Source: an uncultured Rikenellaceae bacterium
GTDB lineage: Bacteria; Bacteroidota; Bacteroidia; Bacteroidales; Rikenellaceae
DNA length: 8,644 nt
Direction of reading: 5' to 3'
Assembly (NCBI GenBank): GCA_947176715.1
Contig: CAMWRR010000071.1
Coordinates: forward strand, 1 to 8,644
This document shows, piece after piece, positions 1 to 6,161 of the stretch (the stretch's first letter is position 1; every line of letters starts with the position of its first letter). The notes below the pieces were generated by a model. That model saw nothing but the letters and a program-made list of their open reading frames with translations. It was not told where the DNA came from and did not search any database. Both the position numbers and the translations under genes were made by a program.

Positions 1-933
1 TACGTATCGACGGTACTGGTGCAGGGCGGCACGCTCCGCATAGGCGATGTCATGCTCTCGGGCAACAACACCGGACGTGTCAAAGCCATGTTCAACGAAC
101 GCGGACAGAAGAAGACCGAAGCCACGCCATCGACACCCGTTCTCGTGCTCGGCCTCAACGGCGCTCCTCAGGCGGGCGACACGTTCAACGTAATGGAGGA
201 CGACCGCTCGGCCCGCGAGATAGCCAACAAACGCGAGCAACTGCAGCGCATGCAGGGTCTTAAGACGCAGAAGCACATAACCCTCGACGAGATAGGCCGA
301 CGCATAGCCATAGGCTCGTTCAAGGAGCTCAACATCATCATCAAGGGCGACGTGGACGGCTCTGTGGAGGCGCTCACCGACTCATTGCTCAAGCTGTCGA
401 CGGAGGAGGTGCAGGTCAACGTCATACACAAGGCCGTAGGTCAGATATCAGAATCGGACGTGCTCTTGGCGGCGGCATCCAATGCCGTCATCATAGGCTT
501 CCAAGTGCGCCCCTCGGCAAGTGCGCGTAAGCTGGCCGAGAAAGAGGAGATAGAGATACGTACCTACTCCATCATATACGACGCCATCAACGAGATCAAG
601 GATGCCATCGTGGGCATGCTCGCCCCCGAGATCAAAGAGGAGATCGTCTGCTCCGTCGAGGTCATGGAGACATTCAAGATCACCAAGGTGGGCACTGTGG
701 CCGGATGTATCGTACGCGAAGGCAAAATCACGCGTAACACCAAGGTGCGCATAATACGTGACGGCATCGTCGTCTACACCGGCAAGCTCGGCTCGCTCAA
801 ACGCTTCAAGGACGACGCCAAAGAGGTAGTATCAGGCCTCGAATGCGGTCTCAACATCGAAAACTACAACGACATCAAAGTAGGCGACATCATCGAAGGC
901 TACGAAGAGGTCGAAATAGCTCGCAAGCTATAA
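1..933 (+). CDS. infB: Translation initiation factor IF-2, C-terminal part (5' end outside window)
   Basis: The frame is open from base 1 to a TAA at 931-933, giving 310 residues of the C-terminal part of IF-2; the GTPase domain lies upstream of the window. IF-2 is the cytoplasmic GTPase that places fMet-tRNA on the 30S subunit and promotes subunit joining. Visible parts in order are the end of the beta-barrel domain following the GTPase domain (about residues 1-65), a charged linker helix, domain C1 (about 105-210, with IIIKGDVDGSVEAL at 112-125 and the SESDV stretch), and domain C2, which binds fMet-tRNA (about 212-310, with ETFKITKVGTVAGC around 223-236 and a KVGD element near the end). 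Order and motifs match the family with no frameshift. A GTG at 19 is only an internal valine. ATC and ATA isoleucine codons are about equal (18 versus 15 by my count), unlike the ATA-dominated genes downstream, which fits a highly expressed gene. A strong terminator follows. Confidence 0.98.
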   Translation, partial: YVSTVLVQGGTLRIGDVMLSGNNTGRVKAMFNERGQKKTEATPSTPVLVLGLNGAPQAGDTFNVMEDDRSAREIANKREQLQRMQGLKTQKHITLDEIGRRIAIGSFKELNIIIKGDVDGSVEALTDSLLKLSTEEVQVNVIHKAVGQISESDVLLAAASNAVIIGFQVRPSASARKLAEKEEIEIRTYSIIYDAINEIKDAIVGMLAPEIKEEIVCSVEVMETFKITKVGTVAGCIVREGKITRNTKVRIIRDGIVVYTGKLGSLKRFKDDAKEVVSGLECGLNIENYNDIKVGDIIEGYEEVEIARKL

Positions 934-1010
934 CCGAGATGTGATTATAAGAGGAGGGGGAGAACTTTAACGGTTCTCCCCCTCCTCTTATAATCACATC
1001 TCGGTTTTTT
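934..1010 (+). terminator. Intrinsic terminator of infB with a 32-bp perfect stem
   Basis: The left arm at 934-965 and right arm at 973-1004 are exact reverse complements over 32 bp, with a 7-base loop (966-972), followed by six T at 1005-1010. The stem starts on the base after the infB stop codon. There is no T-run on the other side, so it should terminate only + strand transcription. The stem is much longer than the usual 7-12 bp of intrinsic terminators, so RNA processing or protection of the infB 3' end is also possible (inference). Confidence 0.93.
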
Positions 1011-1062
1011 GTGGGTGATTTTGGGGGGGCTGTATGCCTCCCGGCGGGGGCCTTCAGCCGGA

Positions 1063-1090
1063 CTTACTTTTGTCACTCGACAAAAGTAAG
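1063..1090. repeat. 12-bp-armed palindrome with a -7-like box on each strand
   Basis: CTTACTTTTGTC (1063-1074) and GACAAAAGTAAG (1079-1090) are exact reverse complements around the 4-base spacer ACTC. Each arm contains TACTTTTG read on its own strand, which fits the Bacteroidetes -7 consensus TAnnTTTG. I recall closely similar palindromes scattered through Bacteroidales intergenic DNA, where they give spurious short protein predictions; this is memory and not checked. A GC hairpin (GGGGC-ACA-GCCCC, 1101-1113) followed by TTTT lies just downstream. It could be a hairpin repeat, a bidirectional promoter or a protein-binding site. Confidence 0.6.
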
Positions 1091-1354
1091 CAAAAACGAG
1101 GGGGCACAGCCCCTTTTGATGTGCATTACATGAGGTGTACACCGCAGGATATTTTGGTGGGCACGAATCGTGAAACGATGCGGCAGGTGCGAATTTCGGG
1201 TTGGGCTTGTAATATTGTTGACATGTAATTATATCTGTTGAATAGCACCGTCCGAGCGGAGAGGGCCGCGACCAGCGGAAACTTACCCAACAAAAAACAG
1301 ACTTCTCTATGCACAAAGAGTGACAAACACCACAACAAAGCGCACGCAACTCAA

Positions 1355-1370
1355 TACGCCGTAAGGCGTA
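1355..1370 (+). other. Small hairpin with a GTAA (GNRA-type) tetraloop
   Basis: TACGCC (1355-1360) and GGCGTA (1365-1370) pair perfectly around GTAA. If transcribed on the + strand this is a stable GNRA-capped hairpin. A second weaker stem, CTGCC (1372-1376) with GGCAG (1388-1392), follows at once. No T-run follows, so it is not a terminator. It may be part of a structured RNA or of a degenerate repeat; function unknown. Confidence 0.35.
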
Positions 1371-1453
1371 CCTGCCTGAAGTACGAGGGCAGCAAAACAC
1401 TTCCGCCTTATTCCGTCCGTACGTAAGCGAGGACATAAAACACAATTCCACCC

Positions 1454-1675
1454 TATCCGGTCCGAGGCACGAGGGCCGTAAGCCTTGTCCTCTTGGCGGG
1501 CTTGAAGCGTAGCGGAAAGACCGAGCGGGCCGGAGCCTCCCCCCACGGAGGCCCGCAATAGAGGGTAACGGAGCTATAAGCGTTCTTCGCTAAAAGTACC
1601 TAACAGCGTCTATAAAACCTCCCGCGAGTTGCGGTCCCCCGCAGACTCCGGCCCGCTCTCCGTTCCCGCTTGAAA
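1454..1675. repeat. Intergenic repeat element, copy 1 (long centre)
   Basis: The two ends match copy 2 at 1799-1887. The left end (1454-1499) agrees with copy 2 except for about four substitutions and one indel. The right end (1650-1675) is identical over 26 bases. The centre, roughly 1501-1649, is about 150 bases here against about 18 in copy 2. It contains a stem with arms 1525-1529/1552-1556 and 1536-1540/1547-1551, and another at 1630-1634/1639-1643. Weaker similarity continues past the right end to about 1706. No open frame with sensible content is conserved between the copies, so I call it non-coding. Confidence 0.7.
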
Positions 1676-1798
1676 TTCAAAGTAGAGCTATCCCCAAATA
1701 ACCCACGATGTTGATGAAGCAATAAGTTAACCATCAGACTCTTGTATAAAGCGCATTATATTTATTATTGCTATCAGATAAGACTTAATCCGTTGCGA

Positions 1799-1887
1799 TA
1801 TCCGATCCGAGGCACGAGGACCGTAAACCTTTCCGCTTGGCGGCCCCTTCGCTCCGCTACGGGCCCGCTCTCCGTTCCCGCTTGAAA
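1799..1887. repeat. Intergenic repeat element, copy 2 (short centre)
   Basis: This has the same orientation and ends as copy 1. Bases 1799-1843 match 1454-1499, and 1862-1887 are identical to 1650-1675, but only about 18 bases lie between. Weaker similarity continues to about 1916, for example CCAAA and CCCAC blocks spaced alike in both copies. It begins about 120 bases after copy 1 ends. It may be a deleted version of copy 1, or copy 1 may carry an insertion. Confidence 0.7.
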
Positions 1888-2003
1888 CACAATCAGACCA
1901 TCTCCAAACGCCCCACCTTATCGACAAAATAATAAACCCACCGTTAAACTTCCCACAAAAAAGCAAGAAACAAAAAAGCACTATACGAATCCTATATTTT
2001 CCC

Positions 2004-2011
2004 TATCTTTG
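2004..2011 (+). promoter_or_regulatory. Bacteroidetes -7 promoter box for the permease-menG-lipoprotein genes
   Basis: TATCTTTG fits the Bacteroidetes consensus TAnnTTTG and lies 31 bases upstream of the permease ATG, in an A/T-rich stretch following the repeat region. No matching -33 TTTG is visible at the usual distance (around 1980-1985), so the call rests on the -7 box and its position. Transcription would start around 2016-2020 and give a short leader. Confidence 0.55.
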
Positions 2012-2042
2012 TTCCGCAAACGATACCTACAACAACCGCAAT

Positions 2043-3278
2043 ATGGGATTGAAAAACGACATCTGGATAGGCAAAAAGGTCACCATAGGCGGCGACGACA
2101 AGAGCGCCCTTATGATAAAGGTGGCCACCGTATCCGTCGCCGTATCCGTGGCGGTAATGGTCGTTGCCGTGTCGGTAATCACCGGTTTCAAGAAAGAGAT
2201 AGCGGACAAGATAGCCGGCTTCGACGCCCACATACAGATAGTAAACTTAGACAACAACAAAAGCTACGAGAAGCAACCGGTAACAGCCCTCGACAGCCAC
2301 ACTATAGACCTCCTCAAAGCCGACCGCAACATCAAGATTATCAGCCGCTACTGCTATAAGCCGGGACTGTTGCGCAACGGCTCCGACATGCACGGCATGG
2401 TGCTCAAAGGTGTAGACGCGGATGCCGGCCTCGACTTCTTCAGACGTACCCTGACAAGAGGCACCCTCCCCGACCTGTCGTCACAAAACAGGACAAAAGA
2501 TATCGTCATATCGGGCAAGATGGCAGAAGCCCTGTCGCTCGACACCGGCCGTATGGTGGAGGCGATATTCATGCAGGAGCCGCCCCGCCGCGACCGTTTC
2601 AGGGTGTGCGGCATATACGACAGCTCGCTTGCCGAGTTCGACGAGCTTATAACCCTCACCGACATACGCAACACCCGCAGGCTCAACGGCTGGAGCGACT
2701 CGCTGTCGAGCGGCTACGAGATAATGTTGCACGACACCGAACAGATAGAGCGTAGCACGGCCCATGTGGAAGATGTCATATTCGACCTCGACGACAACCT
2801 TATGGTCACCGACTACCTCGAACGCAACCCTGCCATATTCGACTGGCTCGATCTGCAAGACACCAACGGGATAGTGATAATAGCCATAATGCTCACGGTG
2901 GCATGCTTCAACACCGCCGCCATGATGCTCATGGTGATGGCCCGCTCCACACGCTTCATCGGCATAATGAAGACTATCGGGGCAAGAAACGGGTCGTTGC
3001 AGCGCATATTCGTCTACCGCGCCTCGGCCATAACGCTGAAAGGGATTATCTGGGGCGACATAGCGGCAATAATATTGCTCTCGATACAGAAACTGACAGG
3101 CGTGGCAAAGCTCGACAGCGCGGGATATTTCATCAGCTCGGTGCCGGTAGTGCTCGACCCGCTCCACATATTGCTTCTGAGCGTCGGCACCTACGCGGTT
3201 GTCATAATAACGCAGATGATACCCACAATGATAGTATCGGGCTTCTCACCCGCAGAGAGCATAAAATATAAGGAATAA
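2043..3278 (+). CDS. LolC/LolE-like ABC transporter permease (FtsX/MacB family)
   Basis: This 411-residue inner-membrane protein has the FtsX-family layout: a short cytoplasmic N-terminus, TM1 at about 23-48, a large periplasmic domain at about 50-270, then TM2 (276-299), TM3 (327-347) and TM4 (374-394). Such permeases pair with a LolD/MacB-type ATPase and move lipoproteins or other envelope substrates using force through the periplasmic domain. VDADAGLDFFRRTLTRGTLP (124-143) resembles the LolC/E region before the first periplasmic subdomain. The loop after TM2, GIMKTIGAR (307-315), is the usual ATPase-contact segment. Length matches LolC/E (about 400). The ATG at 2043 follows a promoter and precedes a typical start, Gly-Leu-Lys then Ile-Trp-Ile-Gly. 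No ATPase gene is in the window, so the partner must be encoded elsewhere. It is probably cotranscribed with menG, one base downstream. The exact substrate cannot be read from the sequence. Confidence 0.88.
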   Translation: MGLKNDIWIGKKVTIGGDDKSALMIKVATVSVAVSVAVMVVAVSVITGFKKEIADKIAGFDAHIQIVNLDNNKSYEKQPVTALDSHTIDLLKADRNIKIISRYCYKPGLLRNGSDMHGMVLKGVDADAGLDFFRRTLTRGTLPDLSSQNRTKDIVISGKMAEALSLDTGRMVEAIFMQEPPRRDRFRVCGIYDSSLAEFDELITLTDIRNTRRLNGWSDSLSSGYEIMLHDTEQIERSTAHVEDVIFDLDDNLMVTDYLERNPAIFDWLDLQDTNGIVIIAIMLTVACFNTAAMMLMVMARSTRFIGIMKTIGARNGSLQRIFVYRASAITLKGIIWGDIAAIILLSIQKLTGVAKLDSAGYFISSVPVVLDPLHILLLSVGTYAVVIITQMIPTMIVSGFSPAESIKYKE

Positions 3279-3279
3279 G

Positions 3280-3990
3280 ATGAACGTCTCCACAGATAAG
3301 AGCAAAGAGCGTATAGGAGCCATGTTCGACTCCATAGCCCACAGCTACGACCGGCTCAACCACTCGCTCTCCTTAGGGATAGACCGCCTCTGGCGACGCA
3401 AGGTCACCCGCATGGCAAAGCATCTGAAAGCGCGCCGTGTGCTCGACATAGCCACAGGCACCGGCGACATGGCAATAGCCCTCGCCCGCCTCGGATGCAC
3501 AGAGCAGATAGTCGGCGGCGACTTCTCCGAGAACATGCTGGCCATAGCACGCACGAAGGCGGCAAGGCTCGATTGCGGACGCAAAATAACCTTCTGCCGC
3601 GAGGATGCCCTTGAACTGAGCTTAGAGGACGACAGCTTCGACATGACCACGGTGGCTTTCGGCGCCCGTAACTTCGCCGACCTCAAGAGGGGGCTGGAGC
3701 AGATGCGCCGCGTCACCAGAAGCGGCGGGAGCGTGGCCGTACTGGAGCTGACCATACCGCATAATCCGGCCATAAGGCTGCTCTACCGGCTCTATCTCCA
3801 CGGTCTGTTGCCTGTGATAGGCCGCCTCACCTCCAAGGACAAGTGCGCCTACGACTATCTGCCGGCCTCGGTGGAACAGTTCCCGCAGAGAGAGCGTTTC
3901 ACGGAGATAATGTCGCAGGCCGGATGGCGCAACTGCCGCTACGAGAGCCTCACATTCGGGATAGCGACGCTATACACGGCTGAAAAATAA
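3280..3990 (+). CDS. menG: Demethylmenaquinone methyltransferase
   Basis: This 236-residue SAM-dependent methyltransferase of the UbiE/MenG family carries out the last step of menaquinone synthesis, methylating the naphthoquinone ring of demethylmenaquinone at the membrane. Family signatures are clear: YDRLNHSLSLGIDRLWRR (23-40), SAM motif I VLDIATGTGDMA (54-65), acidic end of strand 2 GGDFSENML (79-87), TVAFGARNF (124-132), ELTIP (156-160) and YDYLPASVEQFP (191-202). Length is normal. The start codon is one base after the permease stop, with AAGGA at 3270-3274 placed well for ribosome binding, so the two are very likely translated from one mRNA. As the window also has futalosine-route genes mqnB and mqnD, MenG rather than UbiE is the better name; a ubiquinone role is unlikely because Bacteroidetes are not known to make ubiquinone. 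Confidence 0.95.
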   Translation: MNVSTDKSKERIGAMFDSIAHSYDRLNHSLSLGIDRLWRRKVTRMAKHLKARRVLDIATGTGDMAIALARLGCTEQIVGGDFSENMLAIARTKAARLDCGRKITFCREDALELSLEDDSFDMTTVAFGARNFADLKRGLEQMRRVTRSGGSVAVLELTIPHNPAIRLLYRLYLHGLLPVIGRLTSKDKCAYDYLPASVEQFPQRERFTEIMSQAGWRNCRYESLTFGIATLYTAEK

Positions 3991-3998
3991 CACGCAAC

Positions 3999-4475
3999 AT
4001 GAACAGGATAGCCATATTGATAGTCACCCTATGCGCCCTCATGGCCACAGGATGCACCAAAGGTGCCGATCTGCAGGTACTCAGGGCCAAAGGTCCGGAA
4101 CTGACCTCCGTAACCGAAGCGGGGATAGGCTTCGAGATAGGCGCTACCGTACTCAACGGCGGAGCCAAGATAACGATAACGGAGTGTTCGGTGACACTTA
4201 AAGATATGCGAAACGGCCGCACGCTCGCCTCCGTAGAGACCGACGGACGTGTGGCGATACGACGCGGAGCCTCGGATATCGACGTACCCATAACGGTAAC
4301 CGTGGCCGGCGGCATATTGGGAAGCGCCGCCATGCTCAAAAGGATAGACTCCGACACCGAGAACATATCGGTAGACCTGCGCATGAAGGCCCGCAAAGGT
4401 ATAATACCGGTGAAAATGGATCTGAAAGATGTTCCGTTGAGAGAGCTGAAAGATTATTTGGGGAATTTTTTGTAA
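3999..4475 (+). CDS. Small LEA type 2-like lipoprotein
   Basis: This 158-residue protein has a type II signal peptide: MNR, hydrophobic IAILIVTLCALM, then ATG-Cys with the lipidation cysteine at 19. Lys follows at +2 (Thr-Lys-Gly), so outer-membrane sorting by Bacteroidetes rules cannot be settled. The mature part is all-beta-looking: FEIGATVLNGG (42-52), alternating strands around 55-110, then a short amphipathic C-terminus ending LKDYLGNFL. This resembles the LEA type 2/WHy fold, where paired strands carry an N-G-G-like turn; many Bacteroidetes have such small lipoproteins of unknown role. It starts 8 bases after menG and is probably the last gene of the permease-menG unit, since a new -7 box overlaps its stop codon. 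Alternative: an unrelated periplasmic beta-sandwich lipoprotein. The lipoprotein call is firm; the LEA assignment is moderate. Confidence 0.8.
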   Translation: MNRIAILIVTLCALMATGCTKGADLQVLRAKGPELTSVTEAGIGFEIGATVLNGGAKITITECSVTLKDMRNGRTLASVETDGRVAIRRGASDIDVPITVTVAGGILGSAAMLKRIDSDTENISVDLRMKARKGIIPVKMDLKDVPLRELKDYLGNFL

Positions 4476-4480
4476 CTTTG
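4473..4480 (+). promoter_or_regulatory. -7 promoter box overlapping the lipoprotein stop codon
   Basis: TAACTTTG fits TAnnTTTG, and its first three bases are the TAA stop of the preceding gene. It is 80 bases upstream of the SPOR-domain gene, in a T-rich patch that contrasts with the GC-rich coding DNA around it. No -33 TTTG stands at the usual distance; TTTG at 4457-4460 is too close. A start near 4486-4490 would place the leader hairpin at the very 5' end of the mRNA. Confidence 0.5.
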
Positions 4481-4488
4481 TATTCAAA

Positions 4489-4540
4489 GCCGTCCGATAG
4501 CTACTACGGCATTCCATACAGCGGACGGCGGCAATCCGTC
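4489..4540 (+). promoter_or_regulatory. Structured leader with two mutually exclusive stems
   Basis: GCCGTCCG (4489-4496) pairs perfectly with CGGACGGC (4522-4529). Part of that right arm, GACGG (4524-4528), can instead pair with CCGTC (4536-4540). The alternatives cannot form together. No T-run follows, so this is not a standard terminator. It may influence translation or stability of the SPOR-hemW mRNA, or simply protect the 5' end; no known riboswitch recognised. Confidence 0.4.
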
Positions 4541-4560
4541 ATAACGCCCATTCCGAAACG

Positions 4561-5040
4561 ATGAAAAGATTTATTATCGCCATATTAGCCTCACTGCCGC
4601 TCATGACAGCGGCACAGACCCGACACAACTCCATAGTGGCCGATCTCGCCGCACCGTCGGCCTCGGGAGCGCGCGTCAACGTATCGAGCGACTGCGACGT
4701 GACACTATCGACAGGCTCGTTGTCGGACAAGGTGAAGGGTTACAGGGTAAGGATATACTTCGGCAACAACCAGAATTCGCGTTCCGAAGCCTACGCCGCG
4801 CAGGAGCGATTCAGAAGCTCTTTTCCGGGCATATCGTCCAACGTCGACTACACGGCCCCCTACTTCAAGGTGACCGTGGGTAACTTCCTCACGCGCGAGG
4901 AGGCGGTGATGCTGTGGGGCAGGTTGCTCGGCACATTCCCCAACGCCTTCGTGGTATCGTTCCAGATGCCGGTGGGTGCGTTCGCCATAGCGGGCAACAA
5001 CATAGAGATATCGTCCGACGAGGTGGAGGCCGTGGAGTAA
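4561..5040 (+). CDS. Secreted SPOR-domain protein
   Basis: This 159-residue protein begins with a Sec signal peptide: MKR, hydrophobic FIIAILASLPLM, then TAAQ with likely cleavage near residue 19. No lipobox cysteine is present. After a Ser/Ala-rich linker comes one SPOR domain at about 58-133: GYRVRIYFGNN (60-70), NSRSEAYAAQERF (72-84), then YFKVTVGNFLTREEA (101-115) and FPNAFVV (126-132). SPOR domains bind denuded glycan strands of peptidoglycan, often at division septa, so a periplasmic envelope role is likely. The short acidic tail (ISSDEVEAVE) has no known function. It has its own promoter candidate and leader. Its TAA overlaps the hemW ATG (TAATG), so translation of the two is probably coupled, although their functions look unrelated. 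Confidence 0.87.
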   Translation: MKRFIIAILASLPLMTAAQTRHNSIVADLAAPSASGARVNVSSDCDVTLSTGSLSDKVKGYRVRIYFGNNQNSRSEAYAAQERFRSSFPGISSNVDYTAPYFKVTVGNFLTREEAVMLWGRLLGTFPNAFVVSFQMPVGAFAIAGNNIEISSDEVEAVE

Positions 5041-6161
5041 TGGCCGGACTGTACATACACATACCGTTCTGTCGCAACATCTGCGCCTATTGCGACTTCT
5101 ACACCACGGCGGCGGTAGGCCCTCGCGAGGAGCTTTTCGAGGCCCTGTTGCGCGAGATGGAGCTACGCCGCGGCTACATCAAGGAGCTGGAGACCATATA
5201 CATAGGCGGCGGCACACCGTCGTTGCTCCCACCCGACAAGATAGAGAGGCTGATAGAACACGCCGTCAAAATATGGCGGCCGCAGAAGCTCTCGGAGGTG
5301 ACGGTAGAGGTCAACCCCGAAGACATAACGCAGGACTACGCCTCAGCCCTCGTGGGAGAGACGCAGGTAAGCCGCGTCAGCATAGGGGTGCAGTCGTTCA
5401 ACGACGACATACTGCGGGCCATGCGTCGCGGCCACGACGGCAAGACGGCGGCAGAGGCCATCAAACGGCTACACAAGGCGGGCATACTAAACATATCCGC
5501 CGACTTCATCTACGGCATACCCGGTCAGAGCACCGCCACCATACGCACCGACCTCAGAAAGGCGCTCGCCTTGGACGTGCAGCACCTATCGGCCTACCAC
5601 CTCTCCATAGAGGAGAGGAGCATATTGGCCAACCGTGTGAAGCGCGGGCTCTTCACCCCGGTAGACGACAAGACCAGCGACACCCACTTCCAGACGGTAA
5701 GGGACGTAATGGGCAAGGCGGGATTCTTCCACTACGAGATAAGCAACTTCGCCTCCAACGAGTGGTATTGCGGCGTTCACAACAGCAACTACTGGCGCGG
5801 CGTACCCTACCTCGGGTTAGGCCCGGGCGCCCACTCGTTCGACGGCACGGCCCGCCACGCCAACGTATCGAGCCTGCCCCTATACCTCGGCTCCGTAGAC
5901 AGCGGCCGCCACTTCACCACCGAGCGACTCACCGACGGCGACATGCTCAATGAGTTCGTAATGTTGTCGTTACGTACCGCATGGGGGCTCGACACCGCAC
6001 AGATGCGCCGCCGTTTCGGCAAAGATCGCCTGGCCGTAATACTCAAAAGGGCCGAGCCTTTCATAAAGAGCGGACGCATGAGCTTCGAGGGGTCGCGGTT
6101 AAAGATCAACCCTCGCTATTTCCTCATATCCGACAACATAATATCATCACTATTCTACTAA
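5040..6161 (+). CDS. hemW: Radical SAM heme chaperone HemW
   Basis: This 373-residue radical SAM protein is of the HemW (HemN-like) family, which binds heme and delivers it to respiratory enzymes; it is distinct from true coproporphyrinogen dehydrogenase HemN. The start ATG at 5040-5042 overlaps the SPOR stop and gives MAGLYIHIPFC, the normal N-terminus of the family; a longer in-frame start at 4914 would add 42 residues translated from the SPOR gene in another frame. The cluster motif is C11-x3-C15-x2-C18 within PFCRNICAYCDF, with no fourth cysteine directly after it. IGGGTPS (55-61), VNPED (91-95), RVSIGVQSF (112-120), DFIYGIPGQ (155-163), YEISNFA (232-238) and GLGPGAHSF (259-267) follow, then the C-terminal HemN_C-type region with NEFVMLSLRTAWGL (304-317). 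Length matches HemW and lacks the HemN N-terminal extension. Role is assigned from the family; its respiratory neighbours support it. Confidence 0.95.
   Translation: MAGLYIHIPFCRNICAYCDFYTTAAVGPREELFEALLREMELRRGYIKELETIYIGGGTPSLLPPDKIERLIEHAVKIWRPQKLSEVTVEVNPEDITQDYASALVGETQVSRVSIGVQSFNDDILRAMRRGHDGKTAAEAIKRLHKAGILNISADFIYGIPGQSTATIRTDLRKALALDVQHLSAYHLSIEERSILANRVKRGLFTPVDDKTSDTHFQTVRDVMGKAGFFHYEISNFASNEWYCGVHNSNYWRGVPYLGLGPGAHSFDGTARHANVSSLPLYLGSVDSGRHFTTERLTDGDMLNEFVMLSLRTAWGLDTAQMRRRFGKDRLAVILKRAEPFIKSGRMSFEGSRLKINPRYFLISDNIISSLFY

Larger units (their letters stand above)
1011..2003. other. Long intergenic region rich in repeats and hairpins, no credible gene
   Basis: About 1 kb separates the infB terminator from the promoter of the permease gene. 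Short open frames exist on both strands (for example 1034-1228 and 1238-1426 on +, 945-1451 and 1727-1981 on -). They have low-complexity or arginine/cysteine-rich translations, no recognisable domain and no start signals; the 945-1451 frame even reads through the terminator stem. What the region does hold is a palindrome (1063-1090), a GC hairpin (1101-1113), a 10-bp palindrome GGTGTACACC (1134-1143), a small hairpin (1167-1179), a GTAA-loop hairpin (1355-1370) and two copies of a repeat with conserved ends. Base composition changes along it, with an A-rich final stretch from about 1920. A non-coding RNA cannot be excluded, but I recognise none (no tRNA, tmRNA, RNase P or SRP consensus seen). 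Confidence 0.7.

Noticed and set aside
1034..1228. 64-residue + strand frame in the palindrome region
   Set aside because: The first third translates the palindrome. There is no start signal or domain. The segment after it may be conserved at the DNA level in relatives, but I cannot show protein selection.
1220..1255. Sigma70-like TTGACA-AATAGC promoter
   Set aside because: Bacteroidetes primary sigma factors use a different -7/-33 consensus, and no gene follows.
1246..1275. Possible third copy of the intergenic repeat in opposite orientation
   Set aside because: Only a short GC-rich stretch (CGGAGAG...GGCC) resembles the other copies; too weak to call.
945..1451. 168-residue open frame on the - strand
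   Set aside because: It begins in the intergenic repeats and reads through the palindrome and the infB terminator stem. The translation is Cys/Arg-rich with no domain, and its parts correspond to nucleotide repeats.
1727..1981. 84-residue - strand frame over repeat copy 2
   Set aside because: The two repeat copies differ by a large indel and do not share a protein along their length, so this is not a conserved gene.
2481..3167. 228-residue - strand frame opposite the permease gene
   Set aside because: It is antisense to transmembrane and periplasmic coding sequence, rich in Tyr/His/Val as expected of reverse-strand shadow frames, with no domain.
4914..5039. 42-residue N-terminal extension of hemW
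   Set aside because: It would be translated from the SPOR gene in another frame, is rich in Gly/Arg/His and is not found in the HemW family. ATG 5040 gives the exact family N-terminus.
5090..5953. 287-residue + strand frame overlapping hemW
   Set aside because: It is a shifted frame of hemW; Arg/His/Gly-rich content is typical of out-of-frame GC-rich coding DNA.
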